The position numbers and the translations under genes are program-made. Below the pieces are notes generated by a model. The model saw only the letters and a program-made list of their open reading frames with translations, searched no databases and was not told the DNA's origin. Shown here piece after piece: positions 44,340 to 57,020 of a stretch of DNA of 64,000 nucleotides; position 1 is the first letter of the stretch, and the number at the start of each line of letters is the position of its first letter. The stretch spans positions 7,421,446-7,485,445 of the forward strand of contig CM119269.1 of the NCBI GenBank assembly GCA_051294375.1. Direction: 5' to 3'. The stretch is from Paraspadella gotoi (lineage: Eukaryota > Chaetognatha).

Positions 44340-44657
44340 CTGATTGTAATCGCTGGAATTAATGCCACTGGCTTCTCCACCCTCAACGGAGGAGGAATTG
44401 TTGTTGTTGTTCACGCTATTGCGGTTGGCGCCGATATTGGTAGCGTTGGCGCCGCTGTTGTTAGTGTTGGCACCGCCGTTGTTAGCGTTGGCGCTGCCGT
44501 TGGTATCGTTAGCGTTGCTGCCGATCGCGTTGGCGCTGTTGTTGGTATCGTTAGCGTTGCTGTTGTTAGCGTTGGCGCCGCTGTTGGAGGCGGTGGCGTT
44601 GTTGGCGACGTTCGGTTCTACGACGATGTTGTTCGGCGTCGCTCGTTGAGAATTTTC
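44340..44657 (-). CDS. Candidate Asn-rich low-complexity exon
   Basis: After a possible acceptor (aataacag) the minus strand reads SENSQRATPNNIVVEPNVAN, then about 60 residues of Asn/Ala/Ser/Gly built from imperfect aacgctaac, agcggcgcc words, ending NNNNNSSSVEGGEASGINSS DYNQVVKF-like polar sequence. No clear donor is seen. GC-rich codons are consistent with a host exon. It might be an upstream NRBP exon or another gene. Confidence 0.35.
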
Positions 44658-45232
44658 GCTCTGTTATTTTTTGGGTAGAAAATGAAAAGTGAAAAAAGTT
44701 TCTCATTCAAAATATAATTAAAGGGAAAAGATTATCCCCCTTTCTTAGTCGGTCGGTTAGTCATTGTGCAAAGTTTTCTTTGCAACGATTTGGGTCTTTT
44801 TTTTCCCCCTAAAAAATCTGGCAAAAAAATTTTGACTGATGATTGATTGGTTTCTGTTTTCGGTTAAACTAAAAAAATTCTTTCTTAGTAATCGACACAA
44901 AATATTTCATTCTTAATTAAAACCCCCGGTCGAGTTTCTTCAAAACTTTTGTACGAATAATTTTTTTTTTTTTTTAATTTTTCAGTCAACGAAAATGAAA
45001 TGGAATGATTTTTCAAAACAACAAAATTATGCGTTGAGTGAGAGAAAAGACTACGATATTGTAAATTTATTGTAGCCAACAGTATTACAAATCGCGAAAA
45101 ACGAGAGCGAGAGTTTTCGGACTTGAAATCGGATCAAAACGAAAGAAAACAAAGCGAGAGACAGAGAGAAACCGACAGAGTTAGAGTAACCCGCCGAACC
45201 TTCGAAAAAACAACGAAAACATAACAAGCTCA

Positions 45233-45830
<598 letters not shown>

Positions 45831-46758
45831 CGGTCGAAAAAGAGAGAGAGCTCTCACGACGAGTGAGTCATGATTTTTGGGCTGAGACAATGAAAAAAAA
45901 TTCCCACTCCTTTGAAAAGCTTTCAAGAAAACTGCCACAGTTCCTAGAATTAAAATGAATATTATTTTTTTTTTAATATCGTTTACATCTTTGTCATAAA
46001 TTTTTCAACCCCCCCTTTTTTAAACTCGGCCGACTGAAACAAGTCTGAAGAAGAAAAAATTAAACTTACGCATAAAAAAAATGTAAAAGTGATAAAACAG
46101 GTTCGAGAGAACTGTATCCGTTTCGCGAGATCGAAAAAAAAAGTTCGTGATTGACGGTTTTGAAAACCACTTAAGTTAATGAAGTCGGAACTAAGAAGCG
46201 TTAGTCATAAATTTCGTTGAAAATGTTTTTAGTAGTGGGGTACACTGAAATCTACAACGACTTGCCTCGCTGTCTCTTGAGCTTTCTTTTGGATAATATA
46301 AACCGCAAAGGGACTTCAATGAGTTAAGGCACAAAATTTCAGAACAAGATAAAAAATCCATCTTTTTTTTTTTCAAATTTGTTTTTTAATTCGAGTAAAA
46401 TGTTTCACCCAACTTCGGAAGTGAAATTGCAAAAAGTTTTTTTTTGGTGAGAAATTTCAACAACAATCAGTTAAATAATTTTTTCCATTCCGTGAATTTT
46501 TTATAATTTCCGTATAATTTATAAATTTAAAACGTTATCAAATTTCATGTTTTTTTGTTTTATGTTTTTCGATTGTGTCAACTCTGTTTTGGTTCGACAG
46601 ATGTCGCGTTTGTTTTGGAATCGAAAATCGGAATTTGTTTTGGAATGAGATTAAGATTTTTTAGGTTTTTTTGGTTTTTTTTAGAAGTCACTGGGATATT
46701 TGCTCTCTCGACTCTTGACTCACCGGATGAGATTCCCAATCTCGGGCCAGAATTTTCA

Positions 46759-46880
46759 GTCTCCATGGCAACGGGATGTCACAGTGACCCTGAACAAAGA
46801 AAGGGGCGAAGAGCCCGCCGCCGTTAAATGTCACCTTTGATGTTGGGAATTGTTCACGAATATATTAAACGGTATAAAAG
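46759..46880 (+). promoter_or_regulatory. X-box plus TATA box
   Basis: gtctccatggcaac (46,759-46,772) fits the RFX X-box consensus closely. A TATA box tataaaag lies at 46,873-46,880, 101 bp further. A short palindrome gtcacagtgac lies between them. No downstream gene is recognised before the LTR element, so the target is unknown. Confidence 0.35.
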
Positions 46881-48517
46881 GGACGACAGAGATGTAAGGC
46901 TGGAAAAAAAGGTTAGAGATTTTGAATCTATAGCTAGGATCTGAAATTAAACACCATTTTTAAAATTTAAAGAATAAAATTAAACCCAACCAATTCCGAA
47001 CTTCCCAATGAATTTAATTTATTCTTTTATACGAATGTCAATTGATTAATTTATAGTCGATTAAATGATGTTTTTGATGGGATTGATATCCGTAAAAGTT
47101 CTTTATATTCAAATAAACTAATTAAGAATAATTGCGGATTAACATTCCTAAAAATCGATGGCGAGAAATGACAAAGAGAGGAAGCGGTGCCGAAACTTTA
47201 AAGGCTTGAGGACATGATGACATGAACAAAAAAAGAGGAGAAAAAATATATAAAAATCAAACAAGATTAGACGAAGGAAGACAAAACAGGTATTAGACAA
47301 TTGACAATTAGATAAGAGTCAAGAAAATCAAAACGAATTTAAAGTTTTAAAAATGATAGAAAAACAAATGAAAAGATAAAAAGTAAAAGCAAAACAAGGC
47401 GGGCGCTGAGCAAAGACGAACGTGACCAAATTTAAAATAATCTCGAAAAAAAAAAGCCATTTAGGTGTGAAAAAAGTGCAGGTTTGACTGAGAAAATTAA
47501 ATGGTTATAAACGGAATTAAAAAAGGTTAACGCGACTCGGAAAAACTCGGAAATATAAAGACATCGGGTTAAATATGGAACTTGGAAACTTTTAAAAAAT
47601 TTAAAGCTTGGAAAATTGAAAATACCCGCAAAGGAAAAAAAACCGAAGCAAAATCGACGGACGAAAAAAAAATAAAACAAAAGTTTTAACGCTGAATTAA
47701 ACTGGAGAGAGAGACGAGAGAGAGAGAGGAGAGAGAGAGAGACGAGAGAGAGCAGAAAGAGAGAGAGAGAGAGAGAAAGAGACAGAGAGAGGTTGTAAAA
47801 AGGAAGTGGGTGCCGGACAGTAAGAGGCAATAGACCAAGTAATTCGCCGTTCCTCTGTCGCTGCTAACGGGAACAAACAGAGAGAGAGATGACGAGAGAC
47901 CGAGAGAGATATGAGAAAGAGAGGCAGAGCAGCAGAGAAGAGACAACGAGACGAGAGAAGAGAGATTTTAACAATAATGCGATTACTAGGAAAGGAAAAG
48001 GATTTTTTTTACTAATTTTACTTTTTACTTTAAAATCTTTACAACTGTACAAATAAGGTTTTAAATTCTGTCGAACGCATTGTATTTTCAAAAGGGTTTT
48101 CAAAGAAATTAGCCAAATATTTTTGTTTATTTTTTTTTTTTGAAAACGAAACAAAATTTTTTCTTTTTAAGCGAATTTTGTTTTATTTAGAAATTAAAGA
48201 GAGAGAGAGAGAAGAGAGGAGAGGAGAGAGAGAGGAGAGAGAGAGAGAGAGAGACAGACGAGAGCAGAGAGGAGATGAAAAAAAAGCAAGAAAGATAGAA
48301 AAAAAAGGAAAGAAAGAAAGAAAGCAAGCAAGCCAAGCAAGCAAGCAAGCACAGCAAGCAAGTCAAGCAAGCAAGCAAGAAAGAAAGAAAGACTCAAGAA
48401 AGAGAAGATAAGAAAGAAGAAAGAAAAGGAAAGATTAAGAAAAGAAAGAAAGAAAAAACCGTCCGTTAGAGCAGCGACTAATTAGAGAAAATAACAAACA
48501 TAATTTAACTTTAAGGC
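46881..48517. other. Purine-rich and AT-rich DNA without recognised gene
   Basis: Contains short GA tracts (47,703-47,790; 47,878-47,965; 48,195-48,260) and an (agca/aagc)n tract at about 48,310-48,390. Confidence 0.6.
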
Positions 48518-49000
48518 TGATCGAAGACGTCCCGTGAAGAGCGCTGTCGGAATCGAGCGGACACGGACAAAATATCTCGCCTCAACGGCGCATTTGCAGA
48601 GCCGGCCGAAAACCGACGAATCAGAGAGCTAACGAACAAGCACAAGACTTAAAAGTATTATTCACAGCCTCTTGAAGATTGAAAACGTCTTTTTAGTGTT
48701 TATTTGTAGAATATTCAATGTACAATGACGATCATTACAGTTTATCGCTAAACTACTCGATGTTACCTTTCGTTCGACATGTATTTTAACAATTGTTTAT
48801 TGGTATCGAACTAATTGTAAAACGTATCTTTTGTATCCATTAAACAAAACAAACGGATCAAGTGCATCTGGTTAAAATTTACTCGTGCTTCGATCAGGTC
48901 CGAATCGCAAATATTTTAAGCGTATTGTAATTGTTATTATCGTCGCTCGTAATTATCAAATGATAAAATAAACTTTACTTATGCCAAAAAGTGCCCTTTA
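48518..49000 (+). repeat. 5' LTR
   Basis: Aligns with 53,491-53,955 through gacaaaatatctcgcctcaa, gaatattcaatgt, acgatcattacagttt and aaaaagtgccc. Differences include several indels, suggesting an old insertion or sequencing errors. Confidence 0.85.
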
Positions 49001-49001
49001 A

Positions 49002-49020
49002 TGCGTGAGCCCGACGTGAT
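49002..49020 (+). other. Primer-binding site, tRNA-Trp type
   Basis: tgcgtgagcccgacgtgat follows the 5' LTR directly and differs only slightly from the complement of the tRNA-Trp 3' end (tggtgaccccgacgtga). Confidence 0.65.
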
Positions 49021-49841
49021 ATTTATTTTTTTTTTCTGGCCATTCTGACTTCCAGGTCCTTTTTTAAGACCGTGAACGGGATCGTATCTAAAAAATTTTC
49101 TAAGGGTTAACTCCTTTTCTTTCTCCGCCAACCGCCCCTCTGTTTTTTCCAAGACGGTCATGGCCGCTGCCTTCAAACGCCTTCGACATTCGGCCGTCTC
49201 AGTCAAACTCCCGGAGTTCTGACCAACGAACGGCCGATCCTTCTGGTTCGTCCGAGCGGGCGCCTGAAGTCCCAACTCGCCGTCAAGAACAATCTCGGTT
49301 TCATCTTAACGAAGTATCACCACGTCTTAACGGCTTTTGAACGCAGGGAGGTGGCACGGAAAATACGAGATTTTTTTCCTCGACGCCCCCCAGAATCAAA
49401 AAACCGGAATCCGTACGAGGGCCTCCAAAACGCGCCTACTGGAGGCCCGTACAACCGAGGAGAGGCGGAACGCGGCGGAGGAAACTAATTCCCTCTACGA
49501 ATCTTGGGGGAAAAACACCCTCGGGATTTTTCTCCACCGGCATCTCGGCCCTCGCAGAGGGTGATAATTGGACGTCGACGGACCTGCTGCGCGGCCCTCA
49601 CCGCTGAGAGGCCCTCCTCGAAGTCGGCCGTCTGTGCGTCACTCAGCACGCCGGCGGAGCTGAGGATCCTCCCAAGGCCGGCGGCGATAGAGTTATTTCG
49701 ACGCCGATGGCCACCAATGGTGAACGACTCAATATGCGACGTCATCCGTGCGAGTAGCGGCACTCCCGACATTGGCGCGGCCTTCACCCCGCGTATGCCT
49801 AGGCGTCAAGGGAACCGCATATGGTCTGAACGCGCGGAAGA

Positions 49842-50330
49842 ATGCCAGACTGTTTCGCCCAGCCTTGCAGCCGCAATGACATGTGCTGCGATCATCGCAA
49901 GTATTCGGCGAAGGGAGCTCGGCGCTTGCAACCGCCGTGCACCCAGCAAGGCCGCGGCGACAAAGAGAGAATTTATCAGGCCGGAAAACCCCGAGCCGGC
50001 CGGGCACATGAGCATGTCGGTTCGGCGGATTTCATCTCTGCTCCTGCGTCCGGATTATACTATCCGGCCTCGAGTTCCTTCGTCGAAACACGGCGTGCCG
50101 CTAGGTCAGTCTTTTTGCCGGCCTCGGCCTGGATAAGGCCAACCGGCGGCCCTCGACGCCGCTATGGAGCGGCGAATGGTTCCTCCATTCCCGCCTACGG
50201 AATCAAAGCGACCATGACTCTAACGTCTCTCGACGTCAGGACCTTTAGTGGCCGTTTTGTCGTAGCCAACGTGGACGCCGGGGGGGGGGCCCCCCAAATT
50301 TGGGGCGCCCGAATTTCCTCCGACGCCCAT
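49842..50330 (+). pseudogene. gag C-terminus and protease remnants
   Basis: MCCDHRKYSAKGARR followed by QPPC gives the Cys/His pattern of CsRn1-type gag, with one Cys lost to a frame change. Downstream, AANGSSIPAYG and DVRTFSGRFVVANV are typical of the middle of a Ty3/gypsy aspartic protease. The upstream gag (49,020-49,840) is present only as broken frames. Confidence 0.7.
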
Positions 50331-50399
50331 GGTCTCTAGTCACGTGGGGCCACAAGAGGCTGCCAACTGTTCCGACGCCACGACGTTCGAAACGAATCG

Positions 50400-51830
50400 C
50401 TGCAGCCGCCAAACGCCCGTCGCCCTTACGAGCCGGGGATCCCACCGCCGGAGGTGAACAATGTCTTCATCAAACTTCTTCGAGATTGCCCTGAACTGAC
50501 GACGCCCACTTTCTCGATCGCCGCGCCGGGTCCATGGCGGTGGCCATCATATATTCCGACCAAGTCATCCGGTTTTCGCCTCGAGAGCAAGGCGTCTGTC
50601 TCCGGAGAAGCTGGGGAGCGGCCGATGGCCGAGTTCGCCGATTGAGAGCGGCCTCGGCATCGTCCGCCCATCGTCAAGCCCATGGGGACCTTCGCCCTTC
50701 ACGTTCGTGTCTAAAGCCGACGGCGGTTTCCCGCATTGCGGCGATACCCGCCGTCTGAACGCCGTGACGTCAGCACGACCGTTACCCGGTGCAATGCATC
50801 TCCATGATTTCTCCGCCGACTTGGCGGGCATGACCCGGTTTTCAGCAAGATCGACCTTCTCAAAGGTTTATCAGTCAGATACGGTGGCGCGCTGAAGACG
50901 TTCCAAAGACCGCGATCATCACTCCTTTTTGGGTCTTATGAATACCTGCGGGGATGCCTCTTTTGCGACTAAAGAACGCGGCGCTCAGGCTTTTCCAGCG
51001 TCTAATGGACTCGCGGTCTTGCCGGGACTCGCCGGCTGTGTTCTACTTGGGATGACATCCTCGTCGCGTACGAGGGACGCTCAAACAACACGAAGTGCAT
51101 CTCGCGGCCTTTTCTAGCGGTCTCGGTACAACGATGGTCTCGTCGTCAAGAAGGAGGAAATGCTTTCGGCGTTGCCATCCTTGGACTTCCTCGGCCATAG
51201 GATTGACGCAGAAGGGGGTGGAAGCCGCTGCCTTCGAAGGTGGGGCTATCCGCAGCTTTTCCGCGTCCCCGCGTCAATCAAAGGCCTCAAAGGTTCCTCG
51301 GATGCTCAATTCTTTTTCATCATTTATTCCTTCTGCGGCCGACAAGATTGGCGCCTCTTTACGCCGCGGCCCTCCGAGGCCCGCCCCCAACCGAAGGACT
51401 GTGGATTTGGACACCAGAGAGGATCGGCGCTTTTGGACGCCGCTCAAGAAGCCTCGCCGCAAGCCACAATGCTCAATACACCCTTCCTTGGGTGACGGGC
51501 CGCCGAGCCGCTCTCCACAGTCGATGCTTCTGAACATCGCCAATCGGCGGCGTTCTGGGAACAAAGGTCGGGCGCGGTCAATTTGGCCGTCCTTCTCGCC
51601 TTTTCTCCAAACCGTTGCGTTGGAACGCAAACAACGCGATATCCTCCTACGGACCGGGAGCCTCTGCGGCGCACTTGGCCGTTCCCGCCATTTCCGGTAT
51701 TTTCTCGATAAGGTTCGCCCGTTCACCCGCTATTCACGGATCACGTGAGTTTGGTTCCATCCCATCGCGAAGAATACCGACAGCAAGTCTGCCCGGAGCA
51801 GGCGAAATCAACTCTGCCGCCAATCTCTGA
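50400..51830 (+). pseudogene. Reverse transcriptase and RNase H remnants
   Basis: DDILVA at about 51,050 marks the catalytic YxDD box (frame broken just before it). LDFLGHRIDAEG at about 51,181 and the following IKGLKGSSDAQFF, RIGAF and SEYTTDF pieces correspond to the RT connection and RNase H region. The pieces lie in different frames. Confidence 0.75.
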
Positions 51831-52079
51831 ATATACGACGGACTTTCCGCCACATCTCGGGGCAAGTCCAAAACGTCGTCAGCCGACGCGGCTTCCCGCG
51901 TCTTCATTCCAGAGGACTTGTCGCACGTAGGGTGGTGGTCCCAGGCTCTGGCCGACTCCGCATTTCGCCTCCATCGCCAACGACCCAGGAAGACAAGGAT
52001 CCGGATGTACAGCGCCTCCTTTTCGCGCTGAGAGGACAGCGTTAGTCCTGAAAGAAGCTTCTCGTCGACGGCCATCGCA

Positions 52080-53450
52080 GTTCATCTGCGATGTCGCGAC
52101 CGGGGCGTCGCCCGTCCGGTGGTACCTCGCCAATGGCGCCCGGGGACGGGGGTTTTGACGCCAATCCGACAACCTTATTCATCCGGGAATCAAGACGGTC
52201 GAAATCACTCGTCTCTTAAAAGATTTGTCTGGCCGCCGAAAATAAACAAAAGACGTCACCGGTTGGGCACGTGCCTGCGCCATGTCCAAAGGTCAAGAGT
52301 CCGCGTCCCACGCCTCGGCGCTCCGCTCGAGAGTTTCGCCCCGCCGGCCAAGAAGATTCCAACATTGTTACGTGGATCTTGTCGGGGCCCGCTGCCCGTT
52401 ATTCTCGCGGCGCCTCTTATCTCCTCACCCGCTGGTGGACCGTTTCACCCGCTGGCCAGAGGCGTTGCCCTTGTCTTGATTATCAGGGGCGACGACGGTT
52501 AGTGCAAAGCCTCTCCATCGGCTTGGGTCCGCGCGTTTCGGCTGTCCACTTCACATAACGTCGGACTCGCGGAGGCTCAGGTTCGTTTCTGAGCTGTGCC
52601 GCCAACTGGGCCAGCGTCTCCGGCGCCAAAACGTGCATCATACGACCCATTCTTATCACCCTCAGGCCAACGGAATGGTGGGAGAGGTTTCCACCGGACC
52701 TCAAAGCGTCGCTGCGCGCCAAGCTTGTCTGGCGCTAGATTGGGTTGACAAAGCTCCCTTGGGCTCTCTCTGGCGCTCCGCTCCGTTTCCTACAAGGCCG
52801 ACCTAAAGCCATATACCTCGTGGTCAGAGTTGGATCTACTGGAGAAGATTCTGGCGGCTTCCCGGCCGAAATCATTCCCGGACGGCACACTGAGGATCCG
52901 CCCGATCCTAGATGCGCTAGCTGCAAAGCCCTGCGGCGCCGAAGATGGACGCCCTTCGAGAACCCGGTCGACGGGACACGGCCCACGCAGATCATCCCCA
53001 AAGAATACTGCCGGACGGGCTTACAAAGGTTTGCCGGTTTTGGGTTGCGTCCGCCCGCGGGACGCCTCTCACCGTGGCTCTCAGCCGCAGGGTCTACGAC
53101 GGGCGCCGAGTTCCGACGGTCGTCTCCCGCCGTGCTGCAAATTCCGCCTCGGGACTTTGCCCGGACGACCTTCTCCGATGAAGTCTTCCGGTCTCTCGAC
53201 GCCTAAGACCGTTTTGTCGAAGACAGCGACGCGGCGCCGATCGCATCCCCGCGGCGCCTCCCAAGGCCGTGCGGCCCACCCATCTCGCTCCTCTCGCCAG
53301 CCGCGACGGCGACGCCACTCAGCCCGCAGTTTGACGAAGAAGCACCAGCCCGCTGTCGCCGAGCCGGGAGATCCCACATCGTCTTCAACAAGCACTGTCG
53401 AGGCCGACGGAGGGTCCGGTTCGACCCCCTTTACGCTATTCTGAATCAAT
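52080..53450 (+). pseudogene. Integrase remnants
   Basis: ARACAPC-like zinc end at about 52,265, then QHCYVDLVGARCP and VDRFTRWPEALPLS match the start of an integrase core. HPQANGM at about 52,657 marks the later part of the core. A basic C-terminal region follows. Frames change several times. Confidence 0.75.
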
Positions 53451-53480
53451 CCTCCATCTCACTACCGAGACGTCGGTCTT

Positions 53481-53490
53481 GGGGGGGCAG
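53481..53490 (+). other. Polypurine tract
   Basis: gggggggcag lies directly before the 3' LTR, at the expected place for plus-strand priming. Confidence 0.5.
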
Positions 53491-53955
53491 TTGAAGACGC
53501 TGTCGGATCAGCGACCACGACAAAATATCTCGCCTCAACGCCGCATTGGCAGAGCCGGCGAAAAAACGACGAATTCAGTAGATAGTCTTAATCGAAAAGC
53601 CCTAACTAAAAGATTTCACAGCCTCTGAACGATGAAACGTTTTAGTTGTTTATTGTAGAATATTCAATGTTACAAATGACGATCATTACAGTTTGTAAAC
53701 TACTCGATTGTACCTTTCGTTCGACATGTATTTTTAAAACATTTTGTTTATTTATCGAACTAATGTAAACGTATTTTTTGTATCCATCAAAAACAAACAA
53801 AAAACGGATCAATGTGCACTTGGTAAAATTACGGCGTGGCTTTCGTCAGCGTCCGATCGCAAAAAATATTTAGCGTTGCTACATGTTCTTTATCGTCGCT
53901 ACGTAATTATCAAAATGATAATAAACTTACTTAATGCCCAAAAAGTGCCCCTTCT
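53491..53955 (+). repeat. 3' LTR
   Basis: Partner of 48,518-49,000. The end (gtgccccttc) has no obvious target-site duplication with the 5' flank. Confidence 0.85.
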
Positions 53956-55745
53956 ATCCCTCATTTTTTTTTTCTTCCCGACAAAAATAATGTAAATAAA
54001 AAAACCGAACAAAGATATTTTTTTTCTCTCTCGCCGAAATTAAAACTGTTTGCCAGAAATCCATTAATTTCCAAGTTTTTTTTTAAGTCAATCTTGTGTC
54101 GAAATCGCGAATTCGTATGATATCGTATCGAATTTATACGATCGTCCTTTATTTAGCTCAATGACGTTTATGTCGTGATAAAAGTTTTAGTGTGAAAACG
54201 GGAAACTTGATAAAAGAGGAAGTCTATCGACTGTCGCTTTGTCGTTGATAGGAGTCTCTTGCCTTTTTCATATTTTGTTTATTTGACTTGTATATTTTTT
54301 ATTTAATCGTAAATTAATCTTAAATCCTTTTTTGACTTGGCTTAATTTTCTTTTTTCAATTTTGTCAACATCGAGAAATTTGAGCGAAGAATTTTTAAAT
54401 CGTACGTTGAGAACAAAAATAGATAAGCCAAGCGGAGAAAAAAAGTGCACTTTGCCGCTTCGGATCTCTCTCTCTCTCTCTCCCCTCTTCTCCTCTCTCT
54501 TCCTCTCTCCTCCTCTCTCCTCTCTCTCCTCCCTCTCTCTCTCTCTCCGAAGAACCGGGAAACAGCAAAAGTAAATATTTTTCCTTTTTCTTTTTTGGTA
54601 CGTAGACCTAAAGGGAGAAAAGAGGATTTAAGAAGTGAGGAGTCAGGAGAAAAAACACTACGATAAGATTAAATAAAAAGCATGAAAAGGGAAAGACAAG
54701 GTCAGAAGAAAGAAAGAAAGAAAGAAAGGGATAAAGAAGGAAAAAGGAAAAAAAAAAAAAAAAAAAAGAAAAAGAAAAGGAAAGAATACGGAAAGAAAGA
54801 AAGAAAGAAAAAGAAAATAAAAAATAAAAAACAAATCCTTCCCAAAAAAATTAAGATGAAACTAAACATAATGTGTAAAAGATTTTCCCAGTTAGATCTC
54901 TTCCTTTCTCTCTCTCTCTCTTTCTCACCCTCTCGCTCGTCACTCTCTCTCTTTCTCTCCCTCTCTCTCTCTCAACATCGGTTTAGTTTTTGGCAGCTGA
55001 ATTTTTTAAAAAAATAGTATGAAACGCGCCAAAAACCAAAAACCACCTTTGATGTTGTTCTGACCCCTGATATGAAATCAGTTCGATCCTGAACAGAATT
55101 TTTGATTCGATTTTTTTTCTTTTCAAGTTAAACTACGGTAGAGAGATTAAGGGAACACTGGCACGTGGCAGTCGTGGCACAGTTAGGGATGGCAGATATA
55201 GCAAGAAATTGTGGGTTGTGATGTTAATTTCCGGTTATTGAACGCCAAGTTGACAAAGATTGAATGATTCTCAGGGATGTGACTTATTACTCTTTAATTA
55301 ATTTTATTAAAAAAAAAAAAAACGTGAATTTCGAGTAGATTTTGCTTGTGACAAAATCAAGGAGAGAGACTTGACTTTAATTACCTTTTTCAATGATGGA
55401 CTTAATCCGTGGGGAAAAAACTGATTGACCACTAGAGTGGAACTCTCGGGAACAAAAAATTGTATTTGAGATGTTTTACAATGATAAATATACGACGATA
55501 CGTGTAGTAGGATAATTATTATGGACCACAGACCAGGTCAAATGGCCACGAACTCAAACAGCGACCAAAGACCGGATTTCACTACAGAATCGTGGAAAGA
55601 ATTTTTCGACTTTTTTTGCTTCTAAATTTAACTGTTGCTAGAAAAACCAAAACCCAAAACCAAAACAAGAACGCGATTCCAAAAAAAAAACACATTTATT
55701 CATGAAATTAACACGATAAATCTGGTGGTCGCAAGATTGTGCAAG
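53956..55745. other. Non-coding DNA with CT and purine tracts
   Basis: (CT)-rich stretch at 54,468-54,548, A/G-rich run at 54,665-54,830 and a second CT stretch at 54,903-54,973. No gene recognised. Confidence 0.6.
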
Positions 55746-56866
55746 TTACGCTATCAAATGACTAAATCCAAAAAGCGGCAAAGCTGCCAGCGCCGCCCCG
55801 ACGCCGACGAAAACGAGAGAAAAGAGGAAGAAGACGAGACCGTAGCGACGCAATTCGGTGCCGACGCCGACCCGCAGCGACGACGAAATGACGGCGCCTG
55901 CAACGACGGGTCCCAACGCCCGCGAGGCCATGGAGGAGGTAAGAGCGGCGCCGTTGACGACCCCGCGGTACCGTGCGGGGCTGAGCTGATTGATCAGCGC
56001 CGCGAGACTTTGCCAGGCGGCGCTGGCGAAGGATATTTGAATGGAGTAGAGGAGAAGGAGAGTAGGATGACGGAAGAGGACGAAAGCGGGAGGAAGAGTT
56101 GTTGTTGTTGTTGTTGTTGTCGTCGTCGTCTTCGTCGTCGTCGTCATCGTCGTCGTCTTCTCCTCCAACAATTTCGTCGTTGGCAGCAGCAGAGAAAACG
56201 CGGCGGCGCCCATCGTCCACAGAACGGCGCAGCGACGCAGCCCGATCCTGGCGGCGACGCGGGGTACGACGAAGACGCCGACGACGACGCCGGGGACGTT
56301 GACGACGCCGGAAACGACGCCGAGGTTGGACGGCGTCATTCCGAGTCCGCCGTGAGACGCGGCGACGCCGGACCAGAGCGTAACGGCGTCGCGGACGCCG
56401 AGAAAGGCGAAGGCGAAGATGGAGTTGAGGAGGAGGAGGAAGAGGAGGAGGAGAGAGCGTCGAGGCATGTCGTCGTTGTTGTTGTTGTCGTCGTCGTTCC
56501 TCTGGCTTATGTCGTCGCTCGTCGAAATGAGGAGACTCGTTTCGGTCTGTTTTCTTGTTTCGTTTTTTATTTCGTTCCGTTTGCTTCTTTCGTTTTTTAT
56601 TTCGTTCTGTTTTCTTTTTTCGTTTTTTATTTCGTTCTGTTTTCTTGTTTCGTTTTTAATTTCGTTCTGTTTTCTTGTTTCGTTTTTTATTTCTTTCTGT
56701 TTTCTTGTTTCGTTTTTAGTTTTGGTTTTGTTTTCGACGAATACGACGACGAGACGACGGCGAAGAGACAAACGCGGAGGGAAAGACGCTGACGAAAGGA
56801 AAAGGCGCCGGCGTCTAGTAAAAAGTGAAAAGAATTTTAAAAAATTTAAAAAAAATAATAATAATA

Positions 56867-56920
<54 letters not shown>

Positions 56921-56988
56921 TAATAATAATAATAATAAATAAATATAATAAAACAATGATAATAATAATAATAATAATATATATAATA

Positions 56989-57020
<32 letters not shown>

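Larger units (their letters stand above)
48518..53955 (+). mobile_element. Degenerate Ty3/gypsy LTR retrotransposon, CsRn1-like
   Basis: Two related LTRs (48,518-49,000 and 53,491-53,955) flank about 4.5 kb of GC-rich internal DNA. Fragments in the correct order are a gag cysteine/histidine motif, protease, reverse transcriptase, RNase H and integrase. A primer-binding site resembling the tRNA-Trp complement and a Cys-x2-His-type gag motif point to the CsRn1 branch of Ty3/gypsy elements. Every domain is broken by frameshifts, so the copy is defective. GC-rich composition differs sharply from the LTRs and flanks. Confidence 0.85.

Noticed and set aside
44362-44649. Leu/Ala-rich plus-strand hydrophobic frame resembling a membrane protein
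   Set aside because: It is the antisense of the Asn-rich repeat; periodic composition alone creates it.
48187-48411. Leu/Cys-rich or Lys/Glu-rich frames
   Set aside because: They come from GA and aagc repeats with no other evidence.
49504-50136. 210-codon plus-strand frame in the LTR element
   Set aside because: Codons do not match gag or protease; the gag and protease remnants lie in another frame of the same strand.
55762-56302. Acidic or Ser-rich frames overlapping the MFS gene
   Set aside because: They are shadow frames; the minus-strand transporter frame alone has helices and a family match.
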